Shown here one piece after another: positions 7,654 to 13,591 of a stretch of DNA of 22,010 bases; position 1 is the first letter of the stretch, and each line of letters starts with the position of its first letter. The stretch is from a virus: positions 1 to 22,010 of the IMG/VR virus record IMGVR_UViG_3300023240_000133, one strand, 5' to 3'. The notes beneath the pieces are model-generated. The model did no database searches. It was not told the origin of the DNA and saw nothing but the letters and a program-made list of their open reading frames with translations. Made by a program: the position numbers and the translations under genes.

Positions 7654-8562
7654 ATGGCTATTTCAAGAGCACAACTCCTTAAGGAGTTACTACCGGGCCT
7701 AAACGCCTTATTTGGTCTCGAATATGCGAAGTACAACGATGAGGTTGCTGAGATTTTTGAATCAGAAACTTCTGACCGCTCATTCGAGGAAGAAGTTAAA
7801 TTGTCAGGCTTTAGTGCTGCACCTGTTAAGGGTGAAGGCGCTGCTATTGAGTATGATAACGCACAAGAAGCGTACACTGCTCGGTATACCAACGAGACTA
7901 TCGCAATGGGGTTCTCTATTACTGAGGAAGCTATTGAGGATAATCTTTACGACTCACTTTCTGCTCGCTATACAAAGGCTCTCGCCCGCGCTATGGCTTA
8001 CACTAAGCAAGTTAAAGGTTCCACAATATTGAACAACGCATTCTCCGGCGCTACTACTTACGGTGACGGTGTGTCTTTATGTTCAACAGCGCATCCATTG
8101 GTTTCTGGTGGCGTTAACTCTAACCGTCCTGCTATTGCGGCTGACCTTAACGAGGCTTCACTAGAAGCGGCTGTTATTCAGATTGCTGGCTGGACTGATG
8201 AGCGTGGCTTGCTAATTGCTGCACAACCTAAGAAGTTAATCATTCCACCTGCCTTGCAATTCGTTGCTACGCGCATCTTGGAAACTAACCTCCGTGTTGG
8301 TACAGCAGATAACGACTTGAACGCCCTTAAGAACAACAGTGCTATCCCGGGTGGTTATTCAACTAACCATTACCTAACGGATACCAATGCTTGGTTCTTG
8401 ATGACGGACATTCCTAACGGCCTGAAGCACTTTGTCAGAACACCTATGCAAACAAGCATGGATGCTGATTTCGACACTGGTAACAGCCGTTATAAAGCCC
8501 GCGAGAGATACAGCTTCGGCGTATCTGATCCACTGGGTATATTTGGTTCTCCGGGCGCTTAA
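7654..8562 (+). CDS. major capsid protein (Mu gpT-like, HK97 fold)
   Basis: The shell subunit of the head, 302 aa, with ribosome site AGGAGA. The sequence follows the Mu gpT-type major head subunit: FESETSDRSFEEEVKLSGFS, APVKGEGAAIEYDNAQEAYT, YTNETIAMGFSITEEAIED, TAHPLVSGGVNSNRP, LLIAAQPKKLIIPPALQFVA, LKHFVRTPMQTSMDADFDTG and a C-terminal RYSFGVSDPLGIFGSPGA. Gene order (scaffold, decoration, capsid) agrees. Codon use differs from its neighbours: only 2 of 17 isoleucines are ATA, whereas ATA is common in the portal gene, as expected for a very highly expressed protein. There is no long N-terminal extension, so the scaffold is probably the separate upstream gene rather than a fused delta domain. 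Confidence 0.95.
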   Translation: MAISRAQLLKELLPGLNALFGLEYAKYNDEVAEIFESETSDRSFEEEVKLSGFSAAPVKGEGAAIEYDNAQEAYTARYTNETIAMGFSITEEAIEDNLYDSLSARYTKALARAMAYTKQVKGSTILNNAFSGATTYGDGVSLCSTAHPLVSGGVNSNRPAIAADLNEASLEAAVIQIAGWTDERGLLIAAQPKKLIIPPALQFVATRILETNLRVGTADNDLNALKNNSAIPGGYSTNHYLTDTNAWFLMTDIPNGLKHFVRTPMQTSMDADFDTGNSRYKARERYSFGVSDPLGIFGSPGA

Positions 8563-8583
8563 TAAGCAAACGGTGTTGAGATT

Positions 8584-8608
8584 AGGGGCTTAGGCCCCTT
8601 TTCTTTTT
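8584..8608 (+). terminator. rho-independent terminator after the capsid gene
   Basis: AGGGGC (8584-8589) pairs with GCCCCT (8594-8599) around a TTAG loop and runs directly into a T-rich tract interrupted by one C (8599-8608). It lies 22 bp after the capsid stop and should end most transcripts of the head operon. Confidence 0.85.
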
Positions 8609-8633
8609 GGGTGGAGTTTAACCGGGGTATATT

Positions 8634-8807
8634 ATGAAAAACGCAAAGCATTATAGAAAGAATGGGGAAGTGTTTACAGGTAAGACCCATAAACACCCAG
8701 ACGGCACACTTATGAGTGGTTCAAAAATGAGTAAAAATGCCAGCACCCTCCTCCACTATGGGGAACTTAGTGCTGCGGCTAAAAAGAAAGCCCGTACTAA
8801 ACAGTAA
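8634..8807 (+). CDS. 57-aa basic protein, function unknown
   Basis: An ATG with GGGG six bases upstream opens a 57-codon frame between two terminators. The product is strongly basic (MKNAKHYRKNGEVFTGKTHK at the start, KKKARTKQ at the end) with a central STLLHYGELS segment. The 'Y..G....GKTHK.PDG.L.SG' pattern looks like small conserved proteins from marine phages, but I know of no function. A nucleic-acid-binding role is possible from charge. Being enclosed by terminators, it would be expressed by read-through from the head operon or from its own weak promoter. Confidence 0.65.
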   Translation: MKNAKHYRKNGEVFTGKTHKHPDGTLMSGSKMSKNASTLLHYGELSAAAKKKARTKQ

Positions 8808-8889
8808 TTTGTTTGTAAATTAGCTAAGTTGAGGTAAGCTAACGTTGGAACTTACCCGACAAGGCGTTCCAATGCCCATAAGAAGGCTT

Positions 8890-8915
8890 AGACCCACTAC
8901 GGTGGGTCTTTTTTT
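8890..8915 (+). terminator. rho-independent terminator
   Basis: AGACCCAC (8890-8897) pairs perfectly with GTGGGTCT (8902-8909) around a TACG loop, followed by seven T residues (8909-8915). The 8-bp GC-rich stem plus T tract is a textbook intrinsic terminator. It is the second terminator within about 310 bp, so this is a firm boundary between transcription units. Confidence 0.9.
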
Positions 8916-8924
8916 ACCTATCTG

Positions 8925-8953
8925 TTGTGCAATGCAAGAATAAATGTTATATA
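8925..8953 (+). promoter_or_regulatory. candidate sigma70-type promoter
   Basis: TTGTGC (8925-8930) and TATATA (8948-8953) are separated by 17 bp and lie just after the terminator at 8890-8915, where a new transcription unit is expected. TATACT at 8950-8955 is an alternative -10. The region is AT-rich around the -10. Transcripts would carry a leader of roughly 90 nt before the gene at 9049. Confidence 0.45.
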
Positions 8954-8979
8954 CTTGGGGTTATCCCGGGAACTAGACC

Positions 8980-9041
8980 GGTGTATCTGACAGTCCCGGC
9001 TGACGACATGCAGACAGATACGCCATAACTCGCATGTGAGG
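8980..9041 (+). other. structured mRNA leader, possible pseudoknot at the ribosome site
   Basis: A 10-bp stem (8980-8989 with 9015-9024, one G.U pair) encloses a 25-nt loop. In that loop ACATGC (9006-9011) is perfectly complementary to GCATGT (9032-9037), which ends one base before the ribosome site GAGG (9038-9041) of the gene at 9049. Together these give an H-type pseudoknot topology. A TCCCGGGA palindrome (8964-8971) lies just upstream. It could control translation of the downstream virion-type genes. The pairings are visible in the sequence; formation and function are inference. Confidence 0.45.
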
Positions 9042-9048
9042 TTCCAAA

Positions 9049-9258
9049 ATGTCTACAACTACCTTTACTGGTCCCGTCGTTTCTACAAACGGCTTTGATT
9101 TCCCAGTCGTAACCACGGCTAATCTTCCCGCTTTTGCTACTGTTTCCGCTGGTACGGTGTATATCGTTAGCGATAATGGTGCAGGCAATAACGAGTTTTG
9201 TCTAGTAATTAACACAGGCGCTGCTTGGGTTACTTCTATCGGCGCTGCTCTCTCATAA
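9049..9258 (+). CDS. small Thr/Val/Ala-rich protein, probable virion component
   Basis: A 69-aa protein, first gene of the second transcription unit, with GAGG seven bases before its ATG. It is rich in Thr, Val, Gly and Ala: TTTFTGPVVSTNGF, then FPVVTTANLPAFATVSAGTVYIVSDNG, and a C-terminal CLVINTGAAWVTSIGAALS. The 'AGTVYIVSDNGAG...' part resembles short beta-hairpin segments found in phage fibre and virion surface proteins. No signal peptide or enzyme motif is seen. The function is unknown; a virion surface role is likely from composition and neighbours. Confidence 0.7.
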   Translation: MSTTTFTGPVVSTNGFDFPVVTTANLPAFATVSAGTVYIVSDNGAGNNEFCLVINTGAAWVTSIGAALS

Positions 9259-9269
9259 GGAGCTAACTC

Positions 9270-9683
9270 ATGGCTGATACAAATGCTTCACAAATAATCC
9301 AAGATGGCGGCCGCACGGCCATCATTAAGGTAACTACAGTTATTGGTGCAGGGTCACCCCCTGCGTCGGCTACCGTTATTGTGGTTGATGTTTCATCATT
9401 AGCGGCTGACCCCGTTAGTAAACGTCCTTGCACAGGAGTTACTTTAGAAAAGCTAACTTTTGCCAGTGTTGGCGTAGCAGTTAAGCTGGAGTGGGATGCA
9501 GACACTAACGTGTTACTTTTTGACTTTCCATCAAACTGGACAGAGCAGTATGACTTTACTGACTTTGGTATCCCCAATAACTCAGGAGCGGGTAAGAGTG
9601 GTGATATAGTTGCTACTTCTGTGCCAGCAGCGGCGGGGAACACCTACACCATGATACTAACTGTGCAAAAGCTCTATGGTTAA
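9270..9683 (+). CDS. conserved beta-rich virion-type protein
   Basis: A 137-aa protein with a strong AAGGAG ribosome site. It begins MADTNASQIIQDGGRTAIIK and continues with alternating beta patterns: ATVIVVDVSSLAADP, CTGVTLEKLTFASVGVAVKL, WDADTNVLLFDFPSNWTEQY, GIPNNSGAGKSGDIVATSV, NTYTMILTVQKLYG. The pattern is one I recall as a conserved but unassigned protein near capsid genes of marine phages. The GAGKSGD string is not placed like a nucleotide-binding loop and is more likely a surface turn. It is probably a head, neck or tail surface component. The next gene overlaps its last 8 bases. Confidence 0.7.
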   Translation: MADTNASQIIQDGGRTAIIKVTTVIGAGSPPASATVIVVDVSSLAADPVSKRPCTGVTLEKLTFASVGVAVKLEWDADTNVLLFDFPSNWTEQYDFTDFGIPNNSGAGKSGDIVATSVPAAAGNTYTMILTVQKLYG

Positions 9684-9951
9684 GCGAGCAGATAAAAGCA
9701 GCATGGCTTGTAATAAGCCAAATAGAACTTCTAACCACCCGAAGAAGTCTCATATAGTTAAGGCTTGTGAGGGTGGTAAAGAGAAGATAATACGGTTTGG
9801 GGAGCAGGGCGCATCTACGGCAGGTAAACCTAAAGCAGGAGAGTCTGATAAGATGAAGGCTAAGCGCAAGTCATTTAAGGCTCGTCACGGTAAGAACATT
9901 GCCAAGGGTAAGATGAGCGCAGCTTACTGGGCCGATAGAGCAAAATGGTAG
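9676..9951 (+). CDS. highly basic conserved phage protein, function unknown
   Basis: Up to 91 aa. The conserved part begins at the internal ATG 9703 (MACNKPNRTSNHPKKSHIVK) and runs through CEGGKEKIIRFGEQGASTAG, KPKAGESDKMKAKRKSFKAR and HGKNIAKGKMSAAYWADRAK. Lys and Arg dominate, so it may bind nucleic acid. This string is one I recall as strongly conserved among marine phages, without a known role. ATG 9676 overlaps the previous gene and is also possible; neither start has a clear ribosome site. The product is too small and charged to be an enzyme. A role in DNA condensation or packaging is possible but unproven. Confidence 0.75.
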   Translation: MVKRADKSSMACNKPNRTSNHPKKSHIVKACEGGKEKIIRFGEQGASTAGKPKAGESDKMKAKRKSFKARHGKNIAKGKMSAAYWADRAKW

Positions 9952-9976
9952 CAGAATCAAGGGCTTATTCACATAG

Positions 9977-10615
9977 ATGGTGACCATAGAAGACTCAAGA
10001 ATCTCTAAAGCAGAGGGTGGGTTTAGGACTACCTGCAAGTGTGGGGCCGAAGTAGCCTTTACAACTAAATATGGTGCGGTAAAAATGTTGGCCCGGGGTA
10101 CTTGTAGAAACTGCACGAATAAATACCAAAAGGGACAAATTGAGCCCACTGAGGTATACAAAAATGCGGAAGGTAAGTGGAGTAGCACCTGTAGTGGGTG
10201 TGGTAGGGAGCAGGCGTACACTAGGCTGGGCCATGCAAAACAAAGCACAGTTGCAGACTGGCAGTGTAAACTCTGTGTTGGTAAGGCCAGAGGTTATGCC
10301 AAGAACCGGACTGTCGGAGACAAGACTAGAATATACCGTAGAGTAATAAAAAACGCTAGGAATAGAGGGTTGGAGTTTAACCTTACAGAAGAACAGATGT
10401 GGGACACCTATACTGCTAAATGTGCGCTAAGTGGGGTAGACCTCACTACTACGTATAAGGGTGGCACAGCAAGTCTAGACAGAATAGACAGCAGCGTAGG
10501 GTACGTAGTAGGGAATATTCAGTGGGTTGCGGGTAAGGTAAACCTAGCCAAACGCAACTTAACCGACGATGAATTTATATATATATGTATCAATGTAGCT
10601 AATACAAGGGTTTAG
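9977..10615 (+). CDS. HNH-type endonuclease with two N-terminal zinc ribbons
   Basis: A 212-aa protein. Two Cys4 clusters come first: C20/C22 with C43/C46 (CKCG...CRNC), and C72/C75 with C97/C100 (CSGCG...CKLC). They probably bind zinc and contact DNA. After a basic linker, the C-terminus has CALSGVDL, ASLDRIDSSVGYVVGNIQWV (about 165-184) and KVNLAKRNLTDDEF, typical of HNH-like phage nucleases; D168, D171 and N180 are candidate active-site residues. The first His of the classical motif is not obvious (LDRID has Arg where other members have His), so activity is uncertain. It stands between small structural genes without interrupting a recognisable frame, as a free-standing homing endonuclease would. 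A packaging-related nicking role is the alternative. Confidence 0.8.
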   Translation: MVTIEDSRISKAEGGFRTTCKCGAEVAFTTKYGAVKMLARGTCRNCTNKYQKGQIEPTEVYKNAEGKWSSTCSGCGREQAYTRLGHAKQSTVADWQCKLCVGKARGYAKNRTVGDKTRIYRRVIKNARNRGLEFNLTEEQMWDTYTAKCALSGVDLTTTYKGGTASLDRIDSSVGYVVGNIQWVAGKVNLAKRNLTDDEFIYICINVANTRV

Positions 10616-10619
10616 ACTT

Positions 10620-10784
10620 ATGAAAAAAGAGTATATGGCGGGCGGCATGATGGGCGGTAAGATGGACGATAAGCAAGCTATGGGTAAAGCAAAGCCTAAA
10701 ATGAAAGGGTACATGGCAGGCGGTTCAGTAGGTCGCGGCGATGGTTGCGTTACTAAGGGCCGTACTAAGGGTACAATGCGGTGA
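10620..10784 (+). CDS. 54-aa Gly/Met/Lys-rich protein, function unknown
   Basis: The ATG at 10620 follows the nuclease stop by 4 bp. The product is MKKEYMAGGMMGGKMDDKQA, then a second YMAGG and a GRGDGCVTKGRTKGTMR end. Eight of the 54 residues are Met and thirteen are Gly. The 'RGDGC...GxTKG' ending resembles a motif I recall in tiny proteins of marine phages. Its stop overlaps the next start (TGATG), so it is probably translated as a coupled set. Extreme composition suggests a disordered protein; no function can be given. A short length makes the call less certain, but the overlap on both sides and the lack of other coding here support it. Confidence 0.6.
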   Translation: MKKEYMAGGMMGGKMDDKQAMGKAKPKMKGYMAGGSVGRGDGCVTKGRTKGTMR

Positions 10785-10954
10785 TGCAGTGCCGAGGCAT
10801 GGGCAAAATGAAGCCCATTGCGCTTAAGGAGGGCGGTACGGTCAAAGATGAATGTTACCGCAAGGTGAAGGCATCATATAAAGTCTTCCCTTCCGCGTAT
10901 GCCTCGGGTGCTATCGCAAAGTGCCGAAAGAAGAAAGCTAGTGGCCGTTCGTAA
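10784..10954 (+). CDS. 56-aa basic Cys-containing protein
   Basis: The ATG at 10784 overlaps the upstream stop (TGATG). The product is MQCRGMGKMKPIALKEGGTV followed by KDECYRKVKASYKVFPSAYA and SGAIAKCRKKKASGRS. The 'YRKVK..YKV.PSAYASGA..KCRKK' core is a pattern I recognise from many small phage proteins, usually unannotated. It has a strong positive charge and three cysteines. It overlaps the next frame, and the two together form a conserved-looking pair of basic proteins. Function unknown; DNA or virion association is possible. Confidence 0.65.
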   Translation: MQCRGMGKMKPIALKEGGTVKDECYRKVKASYKVFPSAYASGAIAKCRKKKASGRS

Positions 10955-11219
10955 AACCGAGAAGGGTAAAGCCCTAAAGCGTTGGTTTGCGGAAGACTGG
11001 AAAGACGTAAAAACAGGCAAGGCTTGTGGGCGCAAGGACGGCGATAAACGGGGAACCCCGTACTGTAGGCCAACTAAAAAGGTTTCCAGTAAAACACCTA
11101 AGACATCTGGTGAAATGACTGCGGCAGAAAAGAAGTCCCGTGTAGCGCAAAAGAAGCGCCTAGGACAACCGGCAGGAAAACCCAAACGTGTAGCACCGCT
11201 TAGAAGGAAGGAAAAATAA
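10941..11219 (+). CDS. basic protein of the DUF5872 type (putative)
   Basis: The conserved part is AVRKTEKGKALKRWFAEDWK, DVKTGKACGRKDGDKRGTPY, CRPTKKVSSKTPKTSGEMTA and a Lys/Arg-rich tail. The 'KTEKGKALKRWF..W.DVKTGK.CGR' pattern fits what I recall as DUF5872. The frame is open from ATG 10899, but family members I recall begin close to the KTEKGKAL segment, so GTG 10941 is the better start (92 aa), overlapping the preceding gene by 14 bp. Two cysteines are present and the charge is extreme. Function is unknown; RNA or DNA binding would be compatible. The stop overlaps the next ATG (TAATG). Confidence 0.65.
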   Translation: MAVRKTEKGKALKRWFAEDWKDVKTGKACGRKDGDKRGTPYCRPTKKVSSKTPKTSGEMTAAEKKSRVAQKKRLGQPAGKPKRVAPLRRKEK

Positions 11220-11917
11220 TGGCTACTTCAGGTACTTCCTCGTTTAACATGGACTTCACGGAGATTGCCGAAGAAGCATGGGAACGTGCCGGTCGTGAAA
11301 TGCGGTCTGGTTACGACTTTAGAACTGCTAGGCGTTCCATGAATCTGCTGACCATTGAGTGGCAGAACCGCGGCATAAACATGTGGACCATAGAGGAAGG
11401 AGTACTACCTCTAGTTCAGGGCCAATCTACGTATTCTCTGCCTACTGAAACCATAGACCTACTAGAGCAAGTCATACGTACAGAGCAGGGGAATGAAAAC
11501 CTGCAATCAGACTTAACTATAGCCAGAGTAAGTATGCCTACTTACGCTAGTATCCCTAACAAGCTAACACAGGGTCGCCCTATACAGGTGAACGTGGACC
11601 GGAGCATTGCTCCCGTTGTTAGGTTGTGGCCCGTTCCAGATAGGGGTACAGTTGCTGAGCCTTACTACCAGTTGGTTTATTGGCGTATGCGCCGTATCCA
11701 AGATGCTGGGGAAGGTATTAATGACGCTGATGTTAGCTTTCGGTTCCTACCCTGTTTAGTTGCGGGGTTGGCATATTACATAGCGGCTAAAGACCCTGAT
11801 CTTATGGTTAGAATACCCATGCTACAGGCTGAGTATGAGCGTCAGTGGGAACTAGCGGCTGGGGAAGACAGAGAAAAAGCAACTCTACGGCTAGTCCCTA
11901 GAATAAGTGGGTATTAA
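11219..11917 (+). CDS. head-tail connector / tail accessory protein (P22 gp4 or T7 gp11 type, putative)
   Basis: A 232-aa protein with AAGGAA before the ATG. The N-terminal helical part (FTEIAEEAWERAGREMRSGY, RSMNLLTIEWQNRGINMWTI) is followed by PLVQGQSTYSLPTETIDLLE and a beta region with RLWPVPDRG, then a C-terminal helical bundle (LPCLVAGLAYYIAAKDPD). The combination 'W...G.N.W....  L..GQ..Y.LP.. ..L' is characteristic of ring proteins that bind below the portal and close the channel in short-tailed phages. It is followed at 12485 by a second adaptor-like protein, consistent with a two-layer neck. The exact family cannot be settled by eye. Confidence 0.6.
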   Translation: MATSGTSSFNMDFTEIAEEAWERAGREMRSGYDFRTARRSMNLLTIEWQNRGINMWTIEEGVLPLVQGQSTYSLPTETIDLLEQVIRTEQGNENLQSDLTIARVSMPTYASIPNKLTQGRPIQVNVDRSIAPVVRLWPVPDRGTVAEPYYQLVYWRMRRIQDAGEGINDADVSFRFLPCLVAGLAYYIAAKDPDLMVRIPMLQAEYERQWELAAGEDREKATLRLVPRISGY

Positions 11918-11919
11918 GC

Positions 11920-12282
11920 ATGACCACTAGGTTTGCCTCAAATAAGATAGCCCTTGCAATGTGTGATGTGTGCGGGTTTGAGTACAAGCTAAAACAGTTA
12001 AAGAACTTAGTAGTAGCAGGAACCGTAACGCAGACAAAAGCGTGCCCTGAATGTTGGAGCCCAGATCAACCTCAGCTAATGCTAGGTAGGTTTCCAGTAG
12101 ATGACCCGCAAGCGATACGTAATCCAAGACCTGACAGAAGCCTAGTACCTTCAGGTGAGTTTAGTAGTGTGAACATACAGTGGGGTTGGAATCCGGTGGG
12201 TTTAAACGACCCTTTTGGGGTAACCCCAGATAACTTAGAAGCCAAAGGTACTGTGGGTAATGTTACAGTAACTACAGAATAG
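11920..12282 (+). CDS. zinc-ribbon protein, function unknown
   Basis: A 120-aa protein. CDVCGFEYKLKQLKN (Cys15 and Cys18) and KACPECWSPDQPQLMLGRFP supply two CxxC knuckles about 27 residues apart, a probable zinc ribbon. The rest (VDDPQAIRNPRPDRS, then INIQWGWNPVGLNDPFG-like strands) is beta-rich and Pro/Asn-rich. The 'CPECW.P..PQLMLG..PV.DPQA.R.PRPD' pattern is one I recall in marine phages next to connector genes. It could be a small neck or tail component stabilised by zinc. No enzyme motif is seen. Confidence 0.7.
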   Translation: MTTRFASNKIALAMCDVCGFEYKLKQLKNLVVAGTVTQTKACPECWSPDQPQLMLGRFPVDDPQAIRNPRPDRSLVPSGEFSSVNIQWGWNPVGLNDPFGVTPDNLEAKGTVGNVTVTTE

Positions 12283-12291
12283 GATGCTAAA

Positions 12292-12474
12292 ATGAAGAAC
12301 AAATCTAGATCAACAGTAAAAACACCTAAGATAATTGACTTCCCTGATGTGCCTACTGTCTATAAAGTGGATACCTGCAACCAACCCCCGGCCAATTTAA
12401 AGACTGCCGGTGTAAAGATACGCGGTACAGGTGCCGCTACTAAGGGTACTATGGCTCGTGGGCCAATGGGTTAG
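12292..12474 (+). CDS. 60-aa basic protein, function unknown
   Basis: The product MKNKSRSTVKTPKIIDFPDV is followed by PTVYKVDTCNQPPANLKTAG and VKIRGTGAATKGTMARGPMG. The C-terminal 'K.RG.GAATKG..ARGPM' is a short motif I recall as recurrent among tiny phage structural-cluster proteins. It is net basic, with one Cys. It sits 9 bp after the zinc-ribbon gene and 10 bp before the adaptor gene. Length and composition suggest an unfolded or virion-bound peptide. Function unknown. Confidence 0.65.
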   Translation: MKNKSRSTVKTPKIIDFPDVPTVYKVDTCNQPPANLKTAGVKIRGTGAATKGTMARGPMG

Positions 12475-12484
12475 GGAGTAGCTG

Positions 12485-13114
12485 GTGAATTATACTGAGC
12501 TTAAAGTAAATATTCAGGATATCTGTGAGCAGACTTTTACAGAAGACCAGCTTGCCATGTTTGTTAAGCAGGCGGAGCAGTTCGTATATAATACTGTTCA
12601 GATACCCGCTTTGCGCCGTAACCAGACAGGGGCGCTTGGGGTGGGTAATAGCTACCTTATTTACCCTACAGATTTTCTCTACACGTTCTCACTTGCCGTT
12701 ATTGACGCTACGGGTAACTATGAGTACCTGTTAAACAAAGATGTAAACTTCGTGCGGCAGGCGTATCCAAACCCTACTAGCACTGGCAAACCCAAGCACT
12801 ATGCCGTGTTTAGTGATACCTCTTTTATACTAGGCCCGACTCCAGATGCTGCTTATGCTGTGGAGCTACACTACGGGTACTACCCTGAGACTATTGTAAC
12901 CGCGGGGACCACATGGCTAGGGGATGAGTTTGACTCTGCTCTGCTTAACGGGGCCTTAGTACAAGCAATTCGTTTTATGAAGGGTGAGCCTGATATGCTT
13001 GCGCTTTACGAGAAAATGTTTACCCAAGCGTTATTACTGCTCCGCAACCTTGGGGATGGTAAGATGCGTGAAGATATGTACCGCTCTGGGCAAGTAAGAA
13101 TCCCAGTAGCATAA
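12485..13114 (+). CDS. phage adaptor protein (head-tail connector, putative)
   Basis: A 209-aa protein starting at GTG 12485 with GGGAG upstream. The N-terminal helices (YTELKVNIQDICEQTFTEDQ, LAMFVKQAEQFVYNTVQIPA) are followed by a beta domain (NSYLIYPTDFLYTFSLAVID, YEYLLNKDVNFVRQAYPNP, KPKHYAVFSDTSFILGPTPD, YAVELHYGYYPETI) and a C-terminal helical bundle (LLNGALVQAIRFMKGEPDML, ALYEKMFTQALLLLRNLGDG). This helix-beta-helix order is that of phage adaptor proteins such as the SU10-type neck adaptor, which forms a ring under the portal. The GTG start is the only reasonable one here. Confidence 0.7.
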   Translation: MNYTELKVNIQDICEQTFTEDQLAMFVKQAEQFVYNTVQIPALRRNQTGALGVGNSYLIYPTDFLYTFSLAVIDATGNYEYLLNKDVNFVRQAYPNPTSTGKPKHYAVFSDTSFILGPTPDAAYAVELHYGYYPETIVTAGTTWLGDEFDSALLNGALVQAIRFMKGEPDMLALYEKMFTQALLLLRNLGDGKMREDMYRSGQVRIPVA

Positions 13115-13153
13115 CCAAATTAAATTGGGCGTTATGCCTTAGAGGAAAGAAAA

Positions 13154-13588
13154 ATGGCGATATCACAAGCAATGGCAACGTCCTTCAAAGTAGAGCTTCT
13201 TGGTGGCGACTTTGACTTTAGCGCAGGTACAGCACAGACGTTTAAGATTGCACTGTATACATCTAGCGCAACCCTAGGGGCAACGACTACTGCGTATGCA
13301 ACAACTAACGAAGTCACAGGTACTAACTACGTTGCTGCGGGTAATACGCTAACTATATCCACTAATCCAGCGTCTACAGGCACAACCGCGTTTTTGGATT
13401 TCGCGGATACTACTTGGGCGGATGCGACTATTACTGCTCGTGGCGCTTTGATCTACTTAGCAAACGGCGGCACTAACCCTGCTGTAGCAGTACTTGATTT
13501 TGGTGCAGATAAAACATCAACTGCGGGTGACTTTACCATTGTCTTCCCAGCGGCAGATTCTAGTAATGCAATCATCCGTCTAGCTTAA
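13154..13588 (+). CDS. conserved beta-rich virion structural protein (putative)
   Basis: A 144-aa protein with AGAGGAAAG as ribosome site. It starts MAISQAMATSFKVELLGGDF and continues with strands and turns: AQTFKIALYTSSATLGATTT, NEVTGTNYVAAGNTLTIST, AFLDFADTTWADATITARGA, LIYLANGGTNPAVAVLDFGA, then DFTIVFPAADSSNAIIRLA. This order is very familiar from marine phage genomes, where it is an unassigned structural protein. It precedes fibre-type genes, so a tail or fibre attachment role is more likely than a head role. No catalytic or signal features are visible. Confidence 0.7.
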   Translation: MAISQAMATSFKVELLGGDFDFSAGTAQTFKIALYTSSATLGATTTAYATTNEVTGTNYVAAGNTLTISTNPASTGTTAFLDFADTTWADATITARGALIYLANGGTNPAVAVLDFGADKTSTAGDFTIVFPAADSSNAIIRLA

Positions 13589-13591
13589 TAG

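Noticed and set aside
8819-8880. tRNA-like stretch with a D-arm-like TAGCT...GGTA...AGCTA and a GTTCCAAT loop
   Set aside because: The acceptor ends do not pair, there are extra bases between the D-arm and anticodon-arm candidates, the anticodon loop lacks T33 and the T-arm closing pair is G-G. A simple inverted repeat (8843-8851 with 8866-8874) explains part of it.
10899-10940. ATG 10899 as start of the DUF5872-type gene
   Set aside because: It would overlap the previous gene by 56 bp and add a segment (MPRVLSQSAERRKLV) that looks like the other frame's shadow. GTG 10941 places the conserved core near the N-terminus.
11072-11185. minus-strand frames over the basic-protein cluster
   Set aside because: Lys/Arg-rich coding sequence gives Phe/Leu-rich shadows in the opposite frame; there are no start signals.
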